Shown in pieces: positions 1 through 6,087 of a DNA stretch of 7,732 nucleotides. The notes beneath the pieces are model-generated. The model ran no database searches. It was not told the DNA's origin and was given only the letters and a program-made list of their open reading frames with translations. Origin of the DNA: an uncultured Clostridia bacterium (GTDB lineage: Bacteria > Bacillota > Clostridia > Lachnospirales > Lachnospiraceae); assembly GCA_947178015.1 (NCBI GenBank), contig CAMWWW010000100.1, positions 1 to 7,732 of the forward strand, written 5' to 3'. The position numbers and the translations under genes were made by a program. Each line of letters starts with the position of its first letter. Within the stretch, counting starts at the first letter, position 1.

Positions 1-53
1 CTTGAAACAGTTATGTTTGAAACAAGTAGATGAATGAAAAAGTTGTAAAGTGG

Positions 54-62
54 TGGTATAAT
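54..62 (+). promoter_or_regulatory. Extended -10 promoter for the ADP-ribosylglycohydrolase gene
   Basis: The sequence TGGTATAAT is a perfect TATAAT hexamer (57-62) preceded by the TGN extension, which lets vegetative sigma-factor promoters work with a poor -35 box. No good -35 is seen at 17 bp (34-39 reads ATGAAA). A start of transcription near 68-70 is inferred, giving a leader of about 24 nt before the ATG at 93. The TTGAAACA direct repeats at 2-9 and 17-24 lie upstream and could be an activator site or simply the end of a preceding gene. Confidence 0.6.
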
Positions 63-81
63 AAAGTAAATTATAGAATAT

Positions 82-86
82 GGAGG
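82..86 (+). promoter_or_regulatory. Ribosome binding site that sets the glycohydrolase start at 93
   Basis: GGAGG lies 6 nt before the ATG at 93. The in-frame ATG at 30 has no comparable site and would lie upstream of the inferred transcription start, so 93 is preferred. Confidence 0.8.
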
Positions 87-92
87 ACTTTA

Positions 93-1052
93 ATGGGTAA
101 CGTTTTTGATGGAATCGTTGGTGTGGCGATTGGGGATGCACTGGGTGTACCAGTAGAGTTTGAATCGAGAATAAAAATATCAGAAAATCCTGTTACTGGG
201 ATGCGGGAATATGGGACGCATCACCAACCAAAAGGAACATGGTCTGATGACACAAGCCTTACACTGGCATTGTTAGACAGTATTATAAAAAATCATTGCA
301 TCCATTATACCGATATTATGGATAAATTTTCCCAGTGGCTTCTATATGGAGAATACACCGCGACAGGAAAAGTATTTGATGTGGGCAATGCTACGAATAA
401 GGCAATTATAAATTATGGACGTAGTATCCATCCATTAAACTGTGGAGGTTTAGCAGAATATGAGAATGGAAATGGCTCACTCATGCGAATTCTTCCTATT
501 GTTTACTACATTCAGATGCAGCCAGATTGTTCAATTGATGAAAAAATGAAATTCGTACATAATATCTCTTCCTTAACCCACCGACACCCAATCAGCTTAT
601 TAGGATGTGGTATCTATGTCAATATTGCTTTGAAATTGCTAACAGAAAAAGGAACACAAAAAGAAATAGTAAAACGGGGAATTGAGGAAGCCTTTCTGTA
701 TTATGAAAGCCAAGGATATGAGGATTTATCACAATATACACGCTTAAAAGATTTAGAAAGCTTTGCCGCCTTTTCTAGCAGCAATATAAAAAGCAGCGGC
801 TATGTCGTAGATACATTAGAAGCTGCCATATGGTGTTTTATCAATACCCGCAGCTTTCGCGATTGTGTTCTTAAAGCCATCAATCTTGGAGATGACACAG
901 ATACAGTGGGAGCTGTCGCAGGTGGTCTGGCTGGAATATATTATGGTGCCAATAACATTCCAGAAGAATGGCTAAAAGCACTATTAAAAATTCAATATAT
1001 ATGGGAATTATGTTCTAAAATGGAACACTATATGAATGAAAACAAAAAATAA
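93..1052 (+). CDS. ADP-ribosylglycohydrolase family protein (DraG/ARH-like)
   Basis: A predicted 319-residue cytosolic hydrolase of the DraG/ARH fold, a family that uses a two-metal (Mg or Mn) site to remove ADP-ribose from proteins, nucleic acids or small ADP-ribose esters. Visible motifs: GDALGVPVEF (14-23), the first metal-binding motif GTWSDDT (48-54), GNGSLMR (126-132), THRHP (162-166) and the second metal-binding motif GDDTDTVGAVAGG (266-278). All key Asp/Thr residues are present, so it looks catalytically competent, and the length is normal for a single-domain member. No signal peptide or membrane segment is seen. The start at 93 is chosen from the GGAGG site and promoter; an in-frame ATG at 30 would add 21 residues (basic, W/Y-rich) that precede the family's usual N-terminus. 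The gene is monocistronic as far as visible, convergent to holA, and more A+T-rich than addA. No ADP-ribosyltransferase or macrodomain partner lies in the window, so the substrate is unknown. Confidence 0.92.
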   Translation: MGNVFDGIVGVAIGDALGVPVEFESRIKISENPVTGMREYGTHHQPKGTWSDDTSLTLALLDSIIKNHCIHYTDIMDKFSQWLLYGEYTATGKVFDVGNATNKAIINYGRSIHPLNCGGLAEYENGNGSLMRILPIVYYIQMQPDCSIDEKMKFVHNISSLTHRHPISLLGCGIYVNIALKLLTEKGTQKEIVKRGIEEAFLYYESQGYEDLSQYTRLKDLESFAAFSSSNIKSSGYVVDTLEAAIWCFINTRSFRDCVLKAINLGDDTDTVGAVAGGLAGIYYGANNIPEEWLKALLKIQYIWELCSKMEHYMNENKK

Positions 1053-1116
1053 GCAGCGCTGACAAGTGCTTGATTTGATTCGAAATAAATCCATTTTTAC
1101 TAATGATAAATGAAAT

Positions 1117-1140
1117 ATACAATCAATGGTTGTATTTTTT
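1117..1140 (+). terminator. Intrinsic terminator after the glycohydrolase gene
   Basis: ATACAATC (1117-1124) pairs with GGTTGTAT (1128-1135) through eight base pairs including one U-G, closing an AAT loop, and is followed by a T run to 1140. The stem is AT-rich, so termination may be partial. A weaker hairpin, AGCGCT-GACA-AGTGCT (1055-1070), sits just behind the stop codon but has no T run. Confidence 0.55.
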
Positions 1141-1158
1141 ATTTAGCTGTGTTATAAT
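1130..1158 (+). promoter_or_regulatory. Candidate rightward promoter in the intergenic region
   Basis: TTGTAT (1130-1135) and TATAAT (1153-1158) are separated by exactly 17 bp, and TGT (1150-1152) supplies an extended -10. It is better than the promoter assigned to the glycohydrolase, yet no convincing rightward gene follows; holA lies in the opposite direction. The -35 overlaps the right arm of the terminator hairpin, so part of the match may be coincidental in AT-rich DNA. If active it would give an RNA starting near 1165 that runs into the long inverted repeat and then antisense to holA. Confidence 0.4.
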
Positions 1159-1171
1159 AAATTTATCATAA
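1152..1171. promoter_or_regulatory. Near-palindrome overlapping the candidate -10 (possible operator)
   Basis: TTATAATAAA (1152-1161) and TTTATCATAA (1162-1171) are inverted copies matching at 9 of 10 positions with no spacer. The palindrome covers the candidate -10 and start point, as a repressor site would. It consists almost only of A and T, so chance is a serious alternative. Confidence 0.25.
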
Positions 1172-1211
1172 GAATACTCATATGGCAACTACACTTTAAG
1201 TGATTGCATAT

Positions 1212-1277
1212 CATGAAACCGCAGCCAGCCTTCTTTATAGGTCATTCCAAAATTTCCCATGGCTTTGCGGTTTCATG
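1212..1277. repeat. 66-bp inverted repeat with perfect 12-bp arms, 3' of holA
   Basis: CATGAAACCGCA (1212-1223) and TGCGGTTTCATG (1266-1277) are perfect inverted copies. Pairing resumes inside with AGCC (1227-1230) against GGCT (1261-1264), leaving a 30-nt central segment. It begins 4 bp after the holA stop codon when read leftward. Neither strand has a strong T run directly after the outer arm (only TATTTTAT on the plus strand), so it is not a standard terminator, although it may help end or stabilise the holA transcript. Small interspersed palindrome, RNA structural element and small-RNA end are all possible. A 23-codon leftward reading frame (1189-1260) inside it lacks a ribosome binding site and is not called a gene. 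Confidence 0.7.
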
Positions 1278-1281
1278 TATT

Positions 1282-2262
1282 TTATCCCGCGCTGTATTTT
1301 ATTATCAGAAGCTCTACTCCAAGTCTGTCATCTATTTTGCCTGTCTTAATCGCCTCCTCTGTCTCCACACATTCCTCTATCGCCCTTTTCAGCTCCCTCG
1401 CTTCCATTTTCTTTGCCTGCGAAATATACTTTCCCATCAAAAATCCCGGAAGCTTTGTCTGCTTTGCTATCTCCGCCGAAGCCCTCCCCTCTTTTGAAAG
1501 CTGTCGGATCATCAAAAGCAGATGATATTCCCGCGCCATCAAAAACAAAATCCGCATAGGCGGCTCCTTCAAAGTCAATAAGTCATAATAATACTCCAAT
1601 GCCTTTTTCTGCTTTCTTTCACTAATAGCATGAATCATCTCAAATATCTTTCCAGTAATCTGAACAGAACATACGGCCTCAATATCCTCCTTTGTGATAA
1701 CCTCCCTTCCCGCTGTGTAGGCACTAAGCTTCTGCCATTCCTGATAAATCGTTTCCATATCTGTTCCTGTGCGAGTAAGAAAAAAACGCATATCCTCTTC
1801 TTTGATCTTCTTTCCTTCCTTACCCATCATTCCAAGAACCCACGATATCAGCTTTGCATCTGTCTGTTTTTTCAATTCGCAGACATATCCTTTGTCCTTC
1901 ACAGCTTTATAAAGACGATTTCTCTTATCAACCTCCTCCTCCACAAAAAGCAGGATAGTACTATCTGGTATCCCCTTCACATACTCTGCCATATCCTCAT
2001 TTGCTGACTTAAAAAATCCTGTATTCTCCATTAAAATCAAACGATAATCAGAAAAAAATGGCAAAGTTTCCGCAACATCAATAACTTCCTTAACATGGAT
2101 ACCCTTTCCCTCATAGGAATTAAAATTCATGGTATCACCCTCAGGAAGAATTGCTTGAACCAGCCGTTTTTTATAACTTCTTTTTAAATAAGCCTCCTCA
2201 CCATACAAAAGATAGACATGCTTAAAACTGCGATTTTTAATATCTGCCATAATATTCTGCAT
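1282..2262 (-). CDS. holA: DNA polymerase III subunit delta (clamp loader)
   Basis: A 326-residue cytosolic subunit of the clamp loader, which opens the beta sliding clamp and places it on primed DNA. The N-terminal AAA+-like region shows the family's YLLYGEEAYLKRSYKKRLV segment (17-35), a degenerate relative of the Walker A region: delta does not need to hydrolyse ATP. TLPFFSDYRLILMEN (66-80) matches the conserved beta-contacting stretch of delta subunits. The C-terminal collar region is recognisable from RILFLMAREYHLLLMIRQL (237-255) followed by the IAKQTKLPGFLMGKYISQAKK segment (265-285). Length is slightly below the usual 340 or so. The start is supported by AAGGAGA (2268-2274) five bases ahead of the ATG; the in-frame Met 5 is less well placed. 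The gene lies downstream of addA but a strong terminator separates them, so it is probably transcribed on its own. It converges with the glycohydrolase gene. Confidence 0.95.
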   Translation of the reverse strand: MQNIMADIKNRSFKHVYLLYGEEAYLKRSYKKRLVQAILPEGDTMNFNSYEGKGIHVKEVIDVAETLPFFSDYRLILMENTGFFKSANEDMAEYVKGIPDSTILLFVEEEVDKRNRLYKAVKDKGYVCELKKQTDAKLISWVLGMMGKEGKKIKEEDMRFFLTRTGTDMETIYQEWQKLSAYTAGREVITKEDIEAVCSVQITGKIFEMIHAISERKQKKALEYYYDLLTLKEPPMRILFLMAREYHLLLMIRQLSKEGRASAEIAKQTKLPGFLMGKYISQAKKMEARELKRAIEECVETEEAIKTGKIDDRLGVELLIIKYSAG

Positions 2263-2309
2263 AACAATCTCCTTATCTTATAAGACACCAGTTTACAACT
2301 TTTTGACAA

Positions 2310-2315
2310 AGTATA
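2310..2315 (-). promoter_or_regulatory. Weak candidate -10 for holA
   Basis: Reading leftward, TATACT lies about 50 nt upstream of the holA ATG and downstream of the addA terminator, where a holA promoter is expected. No convincing -35 or TG extension accompanies it; TATAAG (2277-2282) nearer the ribosome binding site is an alternative. The position is inferred mainly from the need for a promoter in this gap. Confidence 0.2.
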
Positions 2316-2350
2316 GGTTTTTGTAAGAGGTACTTGTATACTCATGTTTG

Positions 2351-2414
2351 AAAAAGGTCTGCATAACCAGAGCGGCTACAGTCCTCCGTCACCCCGCTCT
2401 CGCTATGCGGACCT
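2351..2414 (-). terminator. Large intrinsic terminator after addA
   Basis: On the minus strand, a 21-nt arm (2414-2394, beginning AGGTCCGCATA) pairs with a 21-nt arm (2375-2355, ending GCAGACCT). The arms are complementary at 18 of 21 positions, and one of the three exceptions is a G-U. The loop is 18 nt (2393-2376). A T run follows (TTTTT, 2355-2351). It starts 43 nt after the addA stop codon and should end the addBA transcript before holA. The stem is about twice the usual length for such terminators. In the plus direction there is no T run, so it appears one-directional. Confidence 0.8.
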
Positions 2415-2457
2415 CTCTCAAAAAACTATCCCAAACTCCACTTAAAAAATAGTATAT

Positions 2458-5400
2458 TTATAACCTCACAGCCTCATCCATCGCAAAGGAATACAAGATC
2501 ATCTCCTTAACCGCCTTACCTGTTATCTGCTCCAGCGCCTGTTTATAACACTCAAATTGTGTATGGTATCTCTTTTTAAGCGGCTCCGCACCATTTGCTC
2601 CCACATAGTCCGTCTTATAATCCAGCAGCACCAGCTCATTATCCTCCTCAAAGAACACATCAATAATTCCCTGTAGCAATATTAACTCCGTGCTTTCTGT
2701 CTCCTTATAAAATTCTTTTGCCTGCCTTCCTATTACAAACGGCTGCTCGCGAAATAGTCTTCCCTCTTTCTCCGCCAACCGGATTCTTTTTCCTATTGGG
2801 CTGGAAAATAGCTTCCATAGCTTCCATGCATTTATCTGCCTCCGCTCTGTGTCAGAGAGCTGCTTCTCACGTTCCATCTGATCGAGCTGTGCCTCTATCT
2901 CTTCTTTTGTATTCGTAGCCGACAAACATAATCGCTCCAGTACATTGTGGTACAAGGTTCCTCTGGCAACGCCACCCTTTTCTGCATCTCCGCTGATAAA
3001 GTCTGGCAAAAGCGCTGGTTCCTCAGGAATCAACATCACGGTTTCTTGTGTTTCCTCCACTTCTAGCTGCTGGCTTCGTTTTTTTATCTCAGACACCGAT
3101 ACTTTTCCGTGAAGTGATACATCCCATGGATAGGGATAGGAATAGCGGAAATTTTCTTCAATTTCCTCCCGCGCACCCAGATCGTAGATCAAATTTTCAT
3201 CCCATGTGAGCAGTTTTTGATAGCGTTCCTGCTGTTCTTTTTGCCTCAGTGCCTCTGCTTCTATCACTTCCGGCACGGTTGTCACGGCAATCTCCACCGC
3301 CTTGTTTCCCTCGCTTCTGCACGCTGGAACGATCCAGTCTAAATAGCAGGATGCGCCTGTCAGCACACCATAGAACAATGGTTCCTCCGCCTGATAGGCC
3401 GCCTCTGTCTCCCAGACTGCCAGACGTTTCTCCACATCTGTCACCGCTCCTGTCAATATTAGCTTTTCCTTTGCACGAGTCATCGCCACATAAAGAACAC
3501 GGAGCTCCTCCGCCAGATTTTCAAGGCGGAGATTTCTCTGCAAAATTCGCTTTATCAGGGTTGCCGATCGCGTTCGATTGGTATAATCTACATAATCCGC
3601 GCCGACGCCCATATCAGGATGTAGTATTAGCTTCTCTGTGGTATCCTGCTGGTTAAAGCGCCTTCCAAGCCCAGCAAGAATCACAATTGGAAATTCCAAC
3701 CCCTTGCTTTTATGAATACTCATAATGCGGATGGCGTTTTCATTCTCCCCTGCTTCAGGTGCCTCTCCATAATCAACCTCATATTTATTTAACTTCTCGA
3801 TATAGCGCAGAAATTGGAATAATCCGCGATAGCTGGTGGCCTCGAAAGCATATGCTTTCTCTATCAGCATCTCCAGATTCTGTCTTCTCTTCTGCCCGGA
3901 TGGCATGGCCATGCTGTAATCCCCATACCCCGTGTCCCTGATAATCAGGCGGATCAGCTCATGAACAGGAGTGTAGGAGGCAATGTCCCTCATGCGAGCA
4001 AGTTCTTGATAAAAACGGCAAAGCTTCTCTGTTGCCGAAAATGTCTCCGCCCGTTCTTCTCCCACGCACAATATCACCGCATCCATAAGACAGCCCTCTG
4101 GGTAGAGAGCCCGAAGTTCGCCAAGCTCCGCTCCAGAAAGTCCTCCAAGGGGCGATCGCAGTACTCCCGCAAGCGGAATATCCTGTCTTGGATTATCAAT
4201 TACCCTCAGATAATTTAGCACTGTACGCACCTCCACAGCGGTAAAATATCCGCTCTGTGATGGTGCGTAGGCGGGGATTCCTTCCTCCGTGAGCACAGTT
4301 AAAAGTGCATCTGCATAGCTTCCGCCACTTCGCAGCAAAATTACTATATCGCGGTAACACGCCCTGCGGTAGCTTGCCGTCTCCTTGTCCCAGATAAGAA
4401 GCCCCTTCTCTCCGGTAAGTTCCCGTATTCTCCCCGCAATCACCTTCGCCTCCAGCTCTCCCGCCGTAAAGTCTTGCGTCCTGCTTTCCTCTGCTTTTCT
4501 CTCTATCAGGCACAGTTCCGTCACGGTATCCTCCCGGCTCTGATCCTTGGGCTTTGGCATAAAAGAAGCTCCCACATAGAGGGCTTCGCTGTCATCATAG
4601 CAGATATTCCCAAGCTGTCTTGTCATAATTCGCCGGAATACCTCATTGACACTTGCCAGCACCTCGCTGCGGCTTCGGAAATTTTTGTGCAGATCAATTC
4701 TTCGATAAGCCCCGCCCTCCAAGGAATAACTATCATGCTTCTCCATAAAAAGCTCTGGTCTTGCCAGACGGAATTTATAGATGCTCTGTTTTACATCGCC
4801 AACCATAAAAATATTGGGTTTTCCCTCTGGTACCCCGGAGATGCTGGTAAGAATAATCTCCTGAACCAGATTGCTGTCCTGATATTCATCAATCATAATC
4901 TGTGCAAACTGCTCTCTGTATTCCCTTGCTGCCTTCGTGGGAATCCATTTGCCACTCTCTTCCTTTTGAGCAAGCAATTTAAGAGCGATATGCTCCACAT
5001 CATGAAAATCTATCATGTTTTTTTCTCTTTTTTTGGCCTTATAGCGCTCAAGAAACTCGACAGAAAGCTGAATCAGCATACTAAGCGGCTGCCTTGCGGC
5101 ATGTATATCAGACAGAATATCATGCTCTGTTCTGCTGTAAAATAGCCGGATCAGACTTTTTATATCATCCTTTATGCTATTTCTTGCCGCCTTTACCTGC
5201 TCTCTTTTCTCTGGTGCAACGGCATCTGATTTCTTTGATGACAGCCGATCAAAACTAAGCGCCTTAAGCGCCTTGCCGAGATCCGTATACCCCTCTATCC
5301 CGCGCAGAAGTGTAAGCTTATCAAGATCTGAGCGCAGCGCCTCCTCGTACATAAAGGGACCATCTGCCTCCCTGCAAAGCACAAGGGCTCTTTCCAGTCT

Positions 5401-6087
5401 TCTGATGCAATCCTCATTTAATAAGCGAATATAATTCAGAAGAAATCTGGCAGGCTCTGTATTGCCCCATTCTTCCATGGACTCCGGCTCATACTGACTA
5501 AGCGCTTTCCAGAGCCATTCCTCTGGTTCAGGTCCACTCATGGAGAATTCATACAGCTTTTCTATCAGATCGATCAGCCCTGCATCGCTTTTTCCGGTGG
5601 AATAGCTTTCCACAAAATCGATAAATTCTTTGCTGCCTTCCTGATAATAATCCTCCAGCAGCGCCTCCGCCACATCCGATTTCATCAGCCGCTGTTCTCC
5701 CTCATCCCCGACGCGGAAGGACGGATCTAGATCGGTCTCGTCAAAATGCTCTCTCAGCACTCTCATACAAAAGCTGTCGATCGTGGTAATCGGGGCAGTA
5801 TGTACTAAGGTTGACTGTCTTTGCAGATGCTCATCCTCTGGCGCAAGCTCCATACATTCTTCAATTCTCTGTCCTATTCTCTCGCGCATCTCTGCTGCTG
5901 CCGCATTGGTAAAGGTAACGATAAGCAGCCTGTCGATATCAAGAGGATGCGATTTATCCATAATCATTGACAGAATTCTCTCCACCAGCACCGCTGTCTT
6001 TCCAGATCCCGCTGCCGCTGACACAAGCAGATTGCAGTTTCTCGCCTCAATTACCTTCTTCTGTTCCTCCGTCCATACTGTCGCCAT
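2458..6087 (-). CDS. addA: ATP-dependent helicase/nuclease subunit A (AddA)
   Basis: A complete AddA of 1209 residues, the motor subunit of AddAB, which unwinds double-strand breaks and resects them for RecA loading. It is an SF1 (UvrD-like, 3'-5') helicase with a C-terminal RecB-family nuclease. Motifs in order: Walker A AAAGSGKT (24-31), Ia LIVTFTNAAAAEMR (55-68), TIDSFC (102-107), Walker B IMIDEYQDSN (397-406), III FMVGDVKQSIYKFR (427-440), IV HKNFRSR (467-473), V IRIMSIHKSKGLEFPIV (786-802) and VI LRVLYVAMTRAKEKL (862-876). The nuclease has GTLYHNVLER (1043-1052), GIIDVFF (1140-1146), LDYKTD (1155-1160) and QFECYKQAL (1177-1185), so the Asp/Lys active site looks intact. Length is normal. 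The start at 6087 is chosen for AAAGGAGG six bases upstream; an in-frame TTG at 6111 would add eight residues. It overlaps the end of addB by 41 bp, indicating an addB-addA operon with translational coupling. Confidence 0.97.
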   Translation of the reverse strand: MATVWTEEQKKVIEARNCNLLVSAAAGSGKTAVLVERILSMIMDKSHPLDIDRLLIVTFTNAAAAEMRERIGQRIEECMELAPEDEHLQRQSTLVHTAPITTIDSFCMRVLREHFDETDLDPSFRVGDEGEQRLMKSDVAEALLEDYYQEGSKEFIDFVESYSTGKSDAGLIDLIEKLYEFSMSGPEPEEWLWKALSQYEPESMEEWGNTEPARFLLNYIRLLNEDCIRRLERALVLCREADGPFMYEEALRSDLDKLTLLRGIEGYTDLGKALKALSFDRLSSKKSDAVAPEKREQVKAARNSIKDDIKSLIRLFYSRTEHDILSDIHAARQPLSMLIQLSVEFLERYKAKKREKNMIDFHDVEHIALKLLAQKEESGKWIPTKAAREYREQFAQIMIDEYQDSNLVQEIILTSISGVPEGKPNIFMVGDVKQSIYKFRLARPELFMEKHDSYSLEGGAYRRIDLHKNFRSRSEVLASVNEVFRRIMTRQLGNICYDDSEALYVGASFMPKPKDQSREDTVTELCLIERKAEESRTQDFTAGELEAKVIAGRIRELTGEKGLLIWDKETASYRRACYRDIVILLRSGGSYADALLTVLTEEGIPAYAPSQSGYFTAVEVRTVLNYLRVIDNPRQDIPLAGVLRSPLGGLSGAELGELRALYPEGCLMDAVILCVGEERAETFSATEKLCRFYQELARMRDIASYTPVHELIRLIIRDTGYGDYSMAMPSGQKRRQNLEMLIEKAYAFEATSYRGLFQFLRYIEKLNKYEVDYGEAPEAGENENAIRIMSIHKSKGLEFPIVILAGLGRRFNQQDTTEKLILHPDMGVGADYVDYTNRTRSATLIKRILQRNLRLENLAEELRVLYVAMTRAKEKLILTGAVTDVEKRLAVWETEAAYQAEEPLFYGVLTGASCYLDWIVPACRSEGNKAVEIAVTTVPEVIEAEALRQKEQQERYQKLLTWDENLIYDLGAREEIEENFRYSYPYPWDVSLHGKVSVSEIKKRSQQLEVEETQETVMLIPEEPALLPDFISGDAEKGGVARGTLYHNVLERLCLSATNTKEEIEAQLDQMEREKQLSDTERRQINAWKLWKLFSSPIGKRIRLAEKEGRLFREQPFVIGRQAKEFYKETESTELILLQGIIDVFFEEDNELVLLDYKTDYVGANGAEPLKKRYHTQFECYKQALEQITGKAVKEMILYSFAMDEAVRL

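Noticed and set aside
1..37. End of an upstream rightward gene
   Set aside because: Two frames are open to stops at 31-33 and 35-37, but about ten codons are too few to recognise or choose between.
30..92. N-terminal extension of the glycohydrolase from an ATG at 30
   Set aside because: It overlaps the -10 box and inferred transcription start and has no good ribosome binding site, whereas the ATG at 93 has GGAGG at ideal spacing and begins at the family's usual N-terminus.
1189..1260. 23-codon leftward frame starting MGNFGMTYKEGW
   Set aside because: No ribosome binding site, and it is largely contained in the inverted repeat. It is kept only as a remark in case the palindrome proves to be a repeated element.
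1204..1525. Rightward open frames opposite the 3' end of holA
   Set aside because: They start within the inverted repeat or inside holA, lack ribosome binding sites and show low-complexity Ser/Leu/Phe-rich translations typical of antisense shadows.
2303..2308. Perfect TTGACA on the plus strand as a promoter -35
   Set aside because: No -10-like hexamer lies 16-18 bp downstream (2326-2331 reads AGAGGT) and no rightward gene follows.
2371..2400. AGCGG motifs in the addA terminator arms as Chi sites
   Set aside because: AGCGG is the Chi sequence of Bacillus subtilis AddAB, but a 5-mer is expected many times by chance in this window and the Chi of this organism is unknown.
1053..2457. CRISPR array, tRNA, rRNA or transposase remnants in the intergenic regions
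   Set aside because: No regularly spaced direct repeats, cloverleaf or transposase reading frame could be seen in 1053-1281 or 2263-2457.
4196..4513. Leftward 105-codon frame within addA
   Set aside because: It lies on the same strand as addA in another frame, with no ribosome binding site and no recognisable domain. addA is unbroken through the region, so no frameshift is indicated.
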